From positions 10,478,001-10,542,000 of the forward strand of contig OU612072.1 of assembly GCA_914767715.1 (NCBI GenBank): a stretch of DNA of 64,000 nt, given 5' to 3'. The position numbers and the translations under genes are program-made. Under the pieces are notes generated by a model. That model worked only from the letters and a program-made list of their open reading frames with translations. It did no database searches and had not been told where the DNA came from. This document shows, piece by piece, positions 11,801 to 24,107 of this stretch. Within the stretch, counting starts at the first letter, position 1. The number at the start of each line of letters is the position of its first letter. Origin of the DNA: Membranipora membranacea. Lineage: Eukaryota; Bryozoa; Gymnolaemata; Cheilostomatida; Membraniporidae.

Positions 11801-12500
11801 GGACTGTAAAATACTGCTTAAGCCGCGCGAAAACAACCACCCCCCAAGCTGTCTTATAAAGATTATCTGTCAAAAAGTCTCAAACGAAATGAACCATGAT
11901 TTTCTAGCAATAATGTGATTGTCATGAAGTGACTGTGTACCTAATTTTGGATTAAAAGGTTAGAAATTAATGACACAACGGATGATATGTCGTTCTTTGC
12001 AAGTTCATGAGCCGCGCAAAAACAACCACCCCATTCATTCATCTTGAATTCTACCTCAATCAAGCATTTGCCTGTGAGTGATAAAAGTCAGTCACAAGTG
12101 AGACCTGGAGAAATAACGACTTTTGAGTTTTTCATATTGTGCCGCCTGGTATTGAACTGTAAAATACTGCTTAAGCCGCGCGAAAACAACCACCCCCCAA
12201 GCTGTCTTATAAAGATTATCTGTCAAAAAGTCTCAAACGAAATGAACCATGATTTTCTAGCAATAATGTGATTGTCATGAAGTGACTGTGTACCTAATTT
12301 TGGATTAAAAGGTTAGAAATTAATGACACAACGGATGATATGTCGTTCTTTGCAAGTTCATGAGCCGCGCGAAAACAACCCCCCCATTCATTCATCTTGA
12401 ATTCTACCTCAATCAAGCATTTGCCTGTGAGTGATAAAAGTCAGTCACAAGTGAGACCTGGAGAAATAACGACTTTTGAGTTTTTCATATTGTGCCAGCT
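8838..12500 (+). repeat. Tandem array of 353-bp units, left arm of foldback element
   Basis: Units start with GAGCCGCGCGAAAACAACC near 8838, 9189, 9540, 9895, 10247, 10600, 10952, 11305, 11657, 12010 and 12362. A second copy of the same motif (TTAAGCCGCGCG...) lies about 163 bp into each unit, so the unit is itself a two-part repeat. Units in the middle (10.2-12.4 kb) are almost identical, while the outer ones (8.8-9.9 kb) are more diverged, as expected if the array grows from inside. Short open frames of about 75 codons recur only because the units do. Confidence 0.9.
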
Positions 12501-14460
12501 TAGGGGGTGGTTGTTTTCGCGCGGCTTAAGCAATGTTTTACAGTCCAATACCAGGCCGCACAATATGAAAACCTCAAAAGTGGTTATTTCTCCAGGTCTC
12601 ACATGTGACTGACTTTCATCACTTACTGGCAAATGCTTGATTGAGGTAGATTTCAAGATGACTGAATGGGGTGGTTGTTTTCGCGCGGCTCATGAACTTG
12701 CAAAGAACGACATATCATCCGTTGTGTCATTAATTTCTAACCTTTTAATCCAAAATTAGGTACACAGTCACTTCATGACAATCACATTATTGCTTGAAAA
12801 TCATGGTTCATTTCGTTTGAGACTTTTTGACAGATAATCTTCATAAGACAGCTTGGGGGGTGGTTGTTTTCGCGCGGCTTAAGCAATATTTTACTGTCCA
12901 ATACCAGGCGGCACATATGAAAAACTCAAAAGTCGTTATTTCTCCAGGTCTCACTTGTGACTGACTTTTATCACTCACAGGCAAATGCTTGATTGAGGTA
13001 GAATTCAAGATGAATGAATGGGGTGGTTGTTTTTGCGCGGCTCATGAACTTGCAAAGAACGACATATCATCCGTTGTGTCATTAAGTTCTGACCTATTAA
13101 TCTGAAATTTGGTACACAGTCACCTTATGACAATCACATTATGGCTGCCAAATCATGGTCAATTATGATTGAGACTTTTTGACAGATTATCTTTATAAGA
13201 CACTTCGGGGGGTGGTTGTTTTTGCGCGGCTTAAGCAATGTTTTACAGGGCAATATCAGGCCGCACAATATGAAAAGCTAGAATGCGGTCATTTCTCCCA
13301 GTCTCACTTGTGACTGACTGTCATCACTCACAGGCAAATGCTTGATTGAGGTAGATTTCAAGATGACTGAATGGGGTGGTTGTTTTCGCGCGGCTCATGA
13401 ACTTGCAAAGAACGACATATAATCCGTTGTGTCATTAATTTCTAACCTTTTAATCCAAAATTAGGTACACAGTCACTTCATGACAATCACATTATTGCTA
13501 GAAAATCATGGTTCATTTCGTTTGAGACTTTGACAGATAATCTTTATAAGACAGCTTGGGGGGGTGGTTGTTTTTGCGCGGCTTAAGCAATGTTTTACAG
13601 GGCAATACCAGGCCGCACATATGAAAAGCTCGAAAGCGGTTATTTCTCCCACTCTCACTTGTGACTGACTGTCATCACTCACAGGCAAATTCTTGATTGA
13701 GGTAGATTTCAAGATGAATGAATGGGGTGGTTGTTTTCGCGCGGCTCATGAACTTGCAAAGAACGACATATCATCCGTTGTGTCATTAACTTCTGACCTA
13801 CTAATCTGAAATTTGGTACACAGTCACCTTATGACAATCGAATTATGGCTGCCAAATCATGGTTCATTATGATTGAGACTTTTTGACAGGTAATCTTTAT
13901 AAGACACTTTGGGGGGTGGTTGTTTTCGCGCGGCTTAAGCAATATTTTACAGTCCAATACCAGGCGGCACAATATGAAAAACTCAAAAGTCATTATTTCT
14001 CCAGGTCTCACATGTGACTGACTTTCATCACTCACAGGCAAATGCTTGATTGAGGTAGATTTCAAGATGACTGAATGGGGTGGTTATTTTCGCGCGGCTC
14101 ATGAACTTGCAAAGAACGACATATCATCCGTTGTGTCATTAAGTTCTGACCTACTAATCTGAAATTTGGTACACAGTCACGTTATGATAATCGCATTATT
14201 GATGCAAAATCACGGTTCATTATGTTTGAGAATTTTTAACAGATATCTTTATAAGACAGCTTGGGGGTGGTTGTTTTCGCGCGGCTTAAGCAATATTTTA
14301 CAGTGCAATACCCATCCTCACAATATGAAAAGCTCAAAAGTAATTATTTCTCCCGCTCACACTTGTGACTGACTGCCATCACTCCTAGGCAAATGCTTGA
14401 CGGAGGTAGATTTTATGATGAATGAATGGGGTGGTTGTTTTCGCGCGGCTCATGAACCTG
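12500..14460 (-). repeat. Tandem array of 353-bp units, right arm (inverted)
   Basis: The same unit as in the left arm occurs in reverse orientation, with the GCGCGGCT motif near 12520, 12681, 12870, 13036, 13226, 13386, 13576, 13739, 13928, 14094, 14279 and 14446. The switch in orientation occurs around 12497-12505, partway through a unit, with no central unique spacer. Confidence 0.9.
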
Positions 14461-14959
14461 CAATGAAAGTATGTGTGTTCTGTGATGTGGCAACTACACA
14501 TCTATCCACTGTTGGCTTAGTGCACCTTTCTTCGCAAACCAGACATCTCTAAATCATAGGAGCTTCAAATAACTAGTGTTTGCAAAAAATAGATCCCCAA
14601 AGTACCATATGAAAAAGAGGCTTTATACACTCATTCAATGAGATACCACCACCATCCCCATGGTACAACTTTGGCCATCATAGTTGCAGCCAGAACATCA
14701 TGGTATGCTCCAGTTAGATGATCTGACCCATTTAGAATGGTGATAAACAGCTTGGCTCTCGATATGGACAGTCACAAATAGGGGGGACAGTTTACAATAG
14801 GGGGGGACGGTTTACAATAGGGGGGGACAGTTTACAATAGGGGGGGACAGTTTACAATAGGCCTGTTTTTATTGTAAAGTGTCCCCGGGACAGTTTACAA
14901 TATTGTAAAGTGTCCCGGGGTTGTTTTCGCGCGGGGGACAGTTTACAATACTACACCGT

Positions 14960-15292
14960 AACACCAAAAGTCTGTTTGCACTTTGGAACATACAAACCAG
15001 CATAGTAGCCATTTCCTGTAAGACAAATGTTTACATACCATTCTACACCAGTCCCTGTATGAGGGTGGTTACCAATCCCAACCTAAGATTGACACCACAA
15101 TGCGGGCCTTGTTGTAATCTGAGTTGTGTTGCAAATTGCTTGAGTGGTGGTATCTTTGCTTATGTATTGTTGTCTACTCTTGCACAGGTACTTTGCACAT
15201 CAATATAAATCACAATCAAGTATACAGATAACTGTAGACTGGAATGGTGTTTTGAAAAGAAAAATACCCTACTAAGTGATTATCAACCGACA
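14960..15292. other. Non-coding spacer
   Basis: Sequence between the foldback element and a hairpin pair. No exon, repeat or RNA gene was recognised. Confidence 0.3.
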
Positions 15293-15418
15293 ACCAAGCA
15301 TCTGCCCCAGCTGCACCTTCATCAACATAATACGTTGATAAGGGTGTAGCTGCGGCAGATGCTTGGTACAAAACGATTGAATCCCAAAGATATTATCTTT
15401 GGGATTCAATTGTTTTGT
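15293..15418. repeat. Two adjacent hairpins
   Basis: The first hairpin (15293-15367) has arms of about 34 bp beginning ACCAAGCATCTGCC with a 7-base loop. The second (15368-15418) has arms of about 24 bp beginning ACAAAACGATTGAATCCC with a 2-3 base loop. They touch end to end. This resembles a small MITE or a structured-RNA relic. Confidence 0.7.
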
Positions 15419-15865
15419 GTTAAAATGTCAACATAGCCGGATGATAATATTATCATTAGTGCCTATTCAGTTCAGTGCTGGTCTTTCATTGGATGCAATT
15501 TATTTAAACTCTTCATTGTCATATCCAGATAAGAAAGAATTTGATAAATTAAAACCAAGTTTAGGATGAAGAAGGAAGTGTGTGCCTAAATAATTCAGAC
15601 AGTCAACCATATCCGAAAACTTGGTGAGGTGAGACCCTTATTCTGTGCTATCTGTATCGGATCAACATTATTTTTTTTACTGTCAGGCAAGTTTTAAAGA
15701 CAGTTTAGCATGCACTGGACAGGTCTTGCATTAAAATTTTAGTATCTACTTTTTGGTGAACCCTGTATGTATGATTTTGGTGGGTTTCGGTTGAGGAATG
15801 GTTTGCATTGTTAGGCAATTCGATAGTTTTGGTTGTTACTAGTTGCTGTGACACTGTATACCACC
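15419..15865. other. Presumed 5' flank of gene A
   Basis: No coding sequence. It lies directly upstream of the first ATG of gene A. No clear TATA box was seen. Confidence 0.3.
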
Positions 15866-18800
15866 ATGGCAGGTAACAGGGCACACAAATACAATAACAG
15901 TGCTTACTCGGAGACGATAGATGACAATGATGAACAAACCAACAGAAGGGAGGCGTGAGAAGATGAATATGAGTCTGTATCACGTAAACAGGAAGCAGAT
16001 GGAGACAATCATCTGTATGCCGTGCCGGGTAGGCGGAGACAAGGTAGGATTGTATGATATGAAAATTCAAGAGTAATATATTAAGTCCCTGAGATCCTGT
16101 GATTTAAAAGTTATTTCCAATTCTAGGCTGTCATTTCCTTATGTTCATCAATCATGGTCGGTGCTGTGGGATGATCGGTTGTATCACATCAATTTTAACA
16201 GCAGAATTTATGCATATTTGTCTGTAAAGTAAGATATGTTGGGTACAGACATAGTCAAATTTCAATGGATGAAAATCGCAAAATTTCCAGTGGATTTGGA
16301 GTTGGTAGTAGGAAAAGCTGATATCAGGGAACATATTTCTGGTTTTTTGGATGTTTCCTTCTCATTTTAATTCAGATAAGGAATGGCATGATGTTCTACA
16401 CACAGGCAGTCGTGCAAAGACCTCACAGTCAGACGTCCACATTGAGAAACCAAGTTCTACTGCTGCTTGTTCTGAAAAGTCTCACTATGTTCTAGTCGGA
16501 GCTCTGACAATTCTTGTTATTGGTCTGACAGCAAAAATCATTTTAAGGAGACTTCTGAAACCTTACGTTCATATCAAGGTATTCATATTTGTTTTATTTG
16601 GCCTTTTCTTCACCAAGCTTTTCCAACAGGAGCAACCGTACCTACCCATTCTTAAAGTAGGATTCAACCCTGGCACCACTAAATATGAATCATATTGCAA
16701 TCTGCCTTTAAAAGTTGGCAACAAGCTCAACAATAAGAATCCAAATTATAAGCTTCAGTTCTGCACCACAGCCCCCTAACAACAACATATGCAATATGCT
16801 GAATTGAATTTGGATGCTATTTTTTATTTATAATCTCGTACACAATGGTTTATCTTTTTTTACCGAAAGCAATTATATTAAAAAGGTGAAATATGTATTC
16901 ATATGGACATACTTCTACATTCCAGAGAAACTCAAAGACTACGCTGAGGCTGAGAGACTGAATATGACACTTACAACGCTGGGAAGCAATTACAAGAAGG
17001 AGCTAGATGCTGTCAATCAATCAATGATTTCTTCAATTTCTTTACTGAATAAAGCCCTGACCAAACAGAACCGATCCCTTGATATTGAAGGTGCGCAAAT
17101 TTCGTAACTCCCTAATACTATTATGCGTTGCTGTCTGGTATTGGTATTGGTATTGATTTATTTTTATTTCTATATCAAACCACAATTCGATAACATTGAA
17201 ATGTCTGTCTCATTTTTTCACACATAAACTTAAATGTTGTTTAAAACCAATAGTGTATTTGATATTAAACATGTGCTAAAACACGGTTAAGTTAGGAAGG
17301 TAAGTACATTCTCTCAGTAAGGCACTGTTTGCTCAGAAGCGAAAATAAGCTGGTTATAAGGCTCATTGAACCTTGTCAACATACTGTATTTACAAGGAGT
17401 CTCAAATCCTTTCTCAATGTAGGTTTTAGAGAGGATATAGAGGCTGTTGTTGCTGCAGTTGCATTACTCAACCAGAACACACAAGACTCAGTCACACAGC
17501 TCAATCAAACTATCAAGATTGAAGGTGAATTACAAATGTCAGCTGATTCTTGGAAGATTTGTAAATTAAACTAATTTCCTATTCATTGTTTTTGCAACCC
17601 CTTTAAGTGTCTTTAGAGCTCTACAACTAGAACCATTAAGTATTCTCTGTGATATAGAATTTGAAAATTGCTCTCTGATTTTTACAGTAAGTGAGCAAGA
17701 TTTGACACACAAACAACTGCTGTATACATCACTTTCACAAGTAGAACAAAACTGTGACAGTAAACTCTCCATCTCTCAGCAAAGTACAGCATCAGAAATA
17801 AATTTTGTGAATCAGTCTGTTTGTGTACTGACTACACTAACACAATCACTCTCTTCAGAGACCTCAAGATTGAACCAGTCAATCAGTGCAGGTGAGCTGA
17901 GATCATTCAATCACAATTTTGTTTCAGCCAACTCGTTTTAATTCTTAACCAGCATCTATATAAATCACGCTATTTGAGTATTCTTTTGGATTATTACAAT
18001 CCTCACAACAATAGCCAAAAATTATTTTGAAGATCGCAATCTTATGAAGTTTAAAAAGGCCAAATGTGAACAGCCTTATATCATAAAACGCTAAGATAGA
18101 TCCAGCTAGGATTCAGCTGGAATCTTTATCTAACTGGCACGATTTTCTAGAGATTACATTACTCAACCAACCAATAGATGATGCTTAGTTTTATTTTATT
18201 GCAAAACAGCAGATACAGATGGTTTGTTTTTTTCGAATTTTTCAAACCGCCAGATATGTGTAAAGCACAGAATTGTTTTGTTTCGATTGCAAATTATTTC
18301 ACTCTATAAACTGAATTCATATTACACTAGTTGACAGTCACACAACACAATACATCATGATCTGATAGCTGATATTAAATTTTAAATATTTAGGGACTCA
18401 GGCAGACATATTTCATGCTTAGATTGAGCGACCTGAGCTCTTTAATATTGGCAATGATGAATATTTTCTTTTTCATATTCTGTGTACTTTTTTAGTTAAC
18501 TCTGTCGTAGCTGGATTAGGTCAGCAGTTATCCACATTGGATCGCTTAACTCTGAGACAAAACTGTAAGTCAAATGAAAATATTCCTCTATTCTCTTCCT
18601 TTTCTGAATATGAAATCAGAAAGCATAGCCATATTCAAGAAACATAATTAAATCAAAGGGTGCTTTTTTGCTAATAAAATTGTACAGTGTTCCGGGATTA
18701 TGCTATATGGTCAGGGAGTTGCCATTTGAGCTATTATGATGTATGTATGTATATTTTATGTAGTGGAAGGTAAAATTTTCACACCTCACACTGTATGACT

Positions 18801-19779
18801 GATTTTTCAACTTTCTGAAAGCGGATACCTGATCAAGCAGTCTTTTTATAACATGGCCATCCTCACCTTGCTCACGATTCGCCGCTCTGTCTTGTTAAGG
18901 TACATGGTGCAGGCTGGAAACCCAGGTCTTGATCTCCTCCTGTCATTCCCTCGACTCTCATGAATTCTTCTACTGTCATCATTAGTTTCCCTCTGGCACA
19001 AATTTTAATGTAATGTCAATGCCAAGATATAATGTAGAATAAAAAATTTTTTTTCGTGAATGATGTGCTCTTACAAGTGTTGTGTATAGTGCTCATGCAG
19101 CAATACCATATCAGTATGTTTATTGTGGTCACACAACAGACAATCATTACATGCACACTATTCCCATATAGAGCTTGTTATTTTGATTGACCATTATATG
19201 ACTAATCAATGTTTACAATCATCTTATTCCTACACACAGGTTACAGATGCACCAGCTCACATCCATGTCCGATATCAACGCTTTTCATTGAGGATTGCCA
19301 GTATGGCTTTATAACAACAGATGGCTACCCAAATAAATATACAGACTACATTGATAAGAAGTGGGCTCTGATAAACCAAGGATACACTATTCTTACTCTT
19401 ACCCTTCTTGACTTTAAGGTAGGGAATGCTTTTTATGGTTTCTGATATTGAACAAGAGAAAGGCCTCTGCAAAAGTGAAAATAGTGAACATTAATATTGC
19501 TACATTAACAAGTTTAACCTCACATTTTTTGGTTCAATAAGATGTCTCAATTACTAAACTAAAACATTTGACAATCATCTAATTATTTTGTAGCTTGAAT
19601 ATGGCTGTTGTGGCTGTGACTTCCTGCAGGTAAATCAGGAGGCAAAGCTCTGTGGGGCAACATCCGCTAACACCATTGTGCGTTATGATGTCAGGAACGC
19701 TCAAGTTGTCACCATGTATTTCCACACAGACGTAAGTGGTAGAAATAGAGGATTTAAGCTTTTTTTTAGCCTTAGCTGA
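15866..19779 (+). CDS. Gene A: type II membrane protein with stalk and C-terminal CUB domain
   Basis: Exons: 15866-16043, 16376-16578, 16928-17090, 17423-17524, 17688-17891, 18496-18564, 19240-19418 and 19594-19779 (TGA). All junctions keep frame and use GT-AG; the exon 3 acceptor (CCAGAG) is chosen for frame. Order of parts: acidic cytosolic tail with YESV and YAVP; a membrane span (YVLVGALTILVIGLTAKII); a stalk of heptad-like repeats with many N-glycosylation sequons (NQS, NMT, NRS, NQT); a CxxC...PC motif; then a CUB domain with GFITT, DFLQV, KLCG and a closing GFKL beta strand. The second of the four usual CUB cysteines is absent. Exon 1 contains an in-frame TGA at 15956-15958. However, an ATG at 16351 reads openly into exon 2 and would give 376 aa keeping the span, stalk and CUB. 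An AATAAA lies at about 19856. Function is unknown; a surface recognition or adhesion receptor is inferred from architecture. Confidence 0.75.
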
Positions 19780-22700
19780 AAATGTCTTGCAACATCAGTA
19801 ATTGAACTCGCAAATCTTCATTCGATATAGATCAATCTTCAATCAATTGTGTACAATAAAATTCATTTATGATCATTTTACTTGCTTTCCAGTTAATAAG
19901 ATTCAAGCGCTTTCCTTTCATTTTCTAACATAGCAGTGTGTGTGAGGCACTTTGGTAAATTTCCACAAATTTCAGTTTCACCTTGCAAGGTCATACATAT
20001 TAATTTAATATATTTTATAGCATTTGTCAATCTTCAGATGTCTTTTGTATATTATCCTCTATGGTGTGATAATGTAAGAATGATCCGATAAATGTGAATG
20101 CAATAGAATACAATACAATAACATTGTGTATGCGGCTGTGAAATTTTAAGTATATATTATCAAAAGCATCCGCTCACACCTTCTACCACAATAAGATTAT
20201 TATCATAATAGCTGACTTCCTTGTAACATGTGATGACAAACAATATTGTATATTGATTTAGTTTTGGTATGGTATTGAGTCACTTAACTGCCATAGCTCA
20301 TATGATGAAGATTGATACAATTCCAACTTCATTTAAGTACATCCATTATAACTTCACCTATGGCATCAATAAAATCAAGTTGTCCGAGGGATTTGAACAG
20401 AAGATCTATAGAACTTAAATTTGAAGGGCAGGCGCTCAAACATACAACTCCACTATTTTGATATCAAGATCAAGTTGACAATCACTTATAATAAATGAGA
20501 CTAGGCTTCTAGGCCTTCAATCCAGCGGTGTCTATCTTATAAAAATTTTAAGAACAAAGTGTTAATTTTTCCAGACAGTTCTTACCTACGAAGTTTTAAA
20601 TCTAAAAATGACCATGCCTATAAGGTAGCACAAATATTCTACTCTGCCTATTGTCACACATTGATGCCTGCATGACGGAACTTTCTTCTCTTATTACCAC
20701 AACAAAATTCCCTGTGTGGTTGCAGATAAGATTGATCAATATACCGATATCAGTTTCTGAAACTAACATGCACAGCTGCATACTGCCTTTGTTGAAAGCT
20801 ATGCTACCAGATACAGCTTATTAGCAAGTTGTCTTCTCATAATCTTGTAAGGGACAAATCTTGAGTCGAGATTGAAGTAAATTAATGAAATTTTCAGCAA
20901 CAAATTCGGTTTCATCGCCTCTTTAACTTCAGACGTGGTCAAGGATAAGATTTGGGTGGGGCAATCTTTAACTGCTCAGTATTTTTTCACAAATATCCTT
21001 TTCAGCAAAAGCACCAATATATAACTCTAAACATGAATCTTTTTTTTTCAAATTTCTCATGATCAAACTGATACACAGTTTTCTGAGCACTAATTTGAGA
21101 CTCCATTCGGTTTGGTATGTTTAACCGACAAAGCATAGGGAACAGGAGCTGAAAAAGGGATATCTTTAAAACTGGTTATATCAAGACAAAAATGTATCGT
21201 TTTTATCCTGATGTAAGCGATTCTTGTGAGAGATCAACTTCAAAGGGAGGCGCATATTAGAGCTCAGAAAACTATCTATTCAAGTTTAAAGTAGCCATTT
21301 CCTGTCTTTGGTTTCTCTGATAAACATGTAGGAAAATACGAACAATCCCTTCTCTCAAAGGTACATAATGGCTTTTAAGGTGTCTGTTCCAAAGAAACTA
21401 ATGTGCTTGTGTTTCCTAACAATTTATAGCAGCATTTTCTGGCAAGACGCGTCAGCTGAAGATTCGCTTCTCATGACTTTTGGTCATGGAAAATTAGAAA
21501 GTTTGGCGTTATAAATTGAGTTCAGCTTCAAGACAGATATGGAATCGGAGCCACTTACTGACACATATAAAATAGTTATCTAAATATTATCCTACCCCCG
21601 GCAACATATTTTAAACAATCCAGTAGAGTGGTTCTTTGTGCTGATATCAGCAGATGGCTGCCAGCCAAAGTTCTTCAAAACCATTCCTATCGGGTCAAGG
21701 TGAAGGTATATTGCAGTCAAGCATCATGAAAGGGCTATGGAGAAATTGAATGTTATTCTTCATAGGGGTCTTCACAGAGGGGACAAAGTGTTGTTGGCAG
21801 CATTTTTTGGTGTTAATCTAAAAAAATGGTAATCAAATAAATTTTTTTGGAAAATAAACACAAGAATAAATTGTAGGTCAATATAGTTGAGTATATTTTG
21901 CATGCTAATATATTACATAAGTTTTATATTTACACGGAAAATGCCGTAGTACCATGTTTGTGATTAGCCATCTCCTCCAACTGCACAATGAACACCGCAC
22001 AGTACCAGCATATATACACTAATTTCCGTAGATTTATAGAGAATGCTAAAATACACAATCATGACTCATTGTCTATTGACTGTATAATTGATGACTAATT
22101 CAATAATTCATATCATACTGCTATATTGTGATAGTGGTCACTAGATATTCATTATTCAGCTTTTTTTTTGTCTTTGTCTAAAAGGGTGGGGTAGGGTCTG
22201 GATTAAGGGATGTTCTGGGAGTTCTTATAGCCAGAGAGAAAAACTGAATATTTATATATTTCAACATCTTAAGGTCCATTCTTCAAAGCTCTGCAACCAT
22301 CATACCGGGAACATTGACCAGAAAGAGAAGTGAGATTTATCAACAGACCCGCAACCCCACTGTAACAGTAATCAATGTTTTAGCATTGACAAGGTCATAC
22401 TTGATTTCATAAACTGTCTACATACATCCACCACTGCTTCATTTAATTAGTTATCATTTTATTCTGCAAGTAATTGCTTTTAATACACTTCACTAGCAGA
22501 TATCCGAAAATCTCCAATAATGTAATTATCAGATTATTGGATTTGCACTCTACCTGCATTATTTGCAAGATACAACAAAGCTTTTTGATATAACCTCGGT
22601 TTTTAAGCGGAAGCTTGTTGTACCAAACTTACATCTTCAAAGGTTATATTAATTGCTTTATTAGGAATGTTTGATCATATTGTGAACATCAAATTGACAG

Positions 22701-22824
22701 AGTAGGCAAAGTCGGTTTAGAGTGCAGTCTTGTTCCGTGTTATGCTTTGTAGAAATTTTGTCAGATCACAAAAACCGCTGACATTTTCTTTAGAGGAGGT
22801 GCAATCTGTAATATAAGTAATGCT
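19780..22824. repeat. Duplicated 3' flank of gene A (block D, copy 1)
   Basis: Non-coding sequence collinear with the flank of gene B, which is broken there into 37850-38147, 42717-45086 and 49123-49560 by insertions. Shared landmarks include ATTATCCTCTATGGTG, TGTAACATG, GGTTTCTCTGA and AGGAATGTTTGATCATATTG. This copy lacks the insertions and therefore gives their empty sites. Confidence 0.8.
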
Positions 22825-23840
22825 GTCATGATTTTTTATATGGCTGGTGCCGCCTTGATTCTTATTTCTGTATCGATTTCCCCACTTTCGATTTCAACCG
22901 ATCCCTTATCACGAATTCGATTTTTGATTTCTGTTTTTCCGTTTTTATGTATGGGCATATGGTTTTTAATAATATGGCCTCTATGACATAAGGCTACAAT
23001 GGACCATTTAGTATGTTGATTAAAAGGTTGATTAAAATCCGGTGGCATATCACTCATCCATCATGTAGTAAAATATAATAATTACTGGTTTTTTGACCTG
23101 CCAGATTGACAAACACCGGACCTGGAAGTGATACCAGTACTGCTGCTGCTTCGGACCCTTGCACCCTTAAATGAGCCTGAGACAGCATCCTCCTCATTAC
23201 AATCACTATCACCAAATGTCTCCTCACTGTTGGGCGGTGAAATTTGGTTCTCAGCATATTCTTTTGAATGATGCTTGTTCATGTGTGCCCTTATGATTGT
23301 TGTAGTATTGCAATATTTCTGAAGCTATTTTAGCTTGCACATTACTTCATTCATATCAGTTCTTGCATCCAATCTCTTCGATTTGACAAAAGAATTCCAC
23401 ATGTCTGATGATTAGGATGGCATGATAGCTAACTTATGATATATTCTTTGAATCTAACCTAGCTGCAGGTTCAGAGTTACAGTATTTATGTCTTGTTTCC
23501 TTCTGATGCTGAAGCCAATTATGCAGCATCATAAAAATAGGCGATGATCATATTATATTACCTTCCCATAAATACAAACTGACAATATCATCCTGGAACA
23601 CAAGCATGCTTTAGCAAGATTACTTAGCAGGTGAATCTGAGTGTGAAAAGGTATTGTGTGAATGAAATGAGTAATCGAAAAACCATATATCGTACCATAG
23701 TAACCAGGCCAACCGTGCCGCATGAATCAATTGTTGTGCAATCGACTTGAGCTGTCACTATTAAATCGATTACGAGGTGTGATTAGGTATTCCCCGGTAC
23801 ACATCAAATCAACAAAGCACTAGATATTGGTGACATTTGA
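22825..23840. mobile_element. Transposon relic with BED-finger coding remnant (approximate borders)
   Basis: This stretch is absent from the paralogous interval near 49550, where the flanks (GTAAT / AAGGCAGCAAAATAAT and counterparts) come together, so it is an insertion. ATCGATT-type subterminal motifs occur at both sides. The TIRs were not resolved. The coding content points to a hAT-like element. Confidence 0.5.
23082..23408 (-). pseudogene. BED-type zinc finger remnant of a hAT-like transposase
   Basis: On the minus strand the reading runs SDMWNSF...VMCKLK, a stop, then NTTTIIRAHMNKHH. This matches the BED-finger plan (a W-F start, cysteine pair, NTT-x-L/I-x-x-H, then H-x-x-x-H) but the second cysteine is lost and a stop splits the finger. 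A Ser/Glu-rich linker follows to 23082. BED fingers sit at the N-terminus of hAT transposases (family knowledge). No catalytic part was found. Confidence 0.5.
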
Positions 23841-24107
23841 AGGCAGCAAAATAATTATGTTATAACCTGCCCACTGCTAATCATCAAGTGACCTGATTTC
23901 AATCCATGTTTCATCCAGCATGTACTACTATACCAGTAGCTCGATCGCACTAGTGACTACACAGGCACATCCAAATTTGGTGCAAGTTTAGGTTATTTTC
24001 AAAATCAAAGTTGATTGCAAGAACATAATATGACATTTCTCCTGCAGTTTAAGTTATCTGATCTTGTGTTAGGGGCCCATGGTACTCCATGCCTCTGTGT
24101 CTTTTCA
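23841..24107. repeat. Duplicated 5' flank of gene B, first part (block U)
   Basis: Collinear with about 49570-49945 upstream of gene C, with shared GACATTTCTCCTGC and GGGGCCCATGGTACTCC. It is continued at 27492 after the inserted element. Confidence 0.7.

Larger units (their letters stand above)
8353..14955. mobile_element. 6.6-kb foldback (long inverted repeat) transposon, Ginger1-like ends
   Basis: The two ends are inverted and both begin TGTAGTATTGTAAACTG followed by CCCCCGCGCG. The sequence CCGT lies directly outside both ends (8349-8352 and 14956-14959). Inside each terminus are three or four copies of a TATTGTAAACTGTCCCCCC-like unit, then about 330 bp of unique arm, then arrays of a 353-bp unit. 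The arrays are direct in the left arm (8838-12500) and inverted in the right arm (12500-14460), about eleven units against six. There is no transposase. Foldback structure is directly visible. Assignment to Ginger1 rests on family knowledge that these elements target CCGT/CCGG and have TG-starting TIRs; it is an inference without the transposase. Confidence 0.8.

Noticed and set aside
9223-14065. Recurring 68-78 codon open frames in both arms of the foldback element
   Set aside because: They recur because the 353-bp unit does. Start and stop shift with small indels, and the product has no domain.
8838-14460. CRISPR-like regular spacing
   Set aside because: The whole 353-bp unit is repeated, with no unique spacers, and the DNA is eukaryotic.
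15956-15958. TGA in gene A as a selenocysteine codon
   Set aside because: No family precedent, no conserved Cys at the site in B or C, and no SECIS-like element recognised.
16351-16779. Single-exon 142-codon membrane protein
   Set aside because: The frame runs past a good splice donor at 16579. The upstream half is exon 2 of gene A and the rest is intron read-through.
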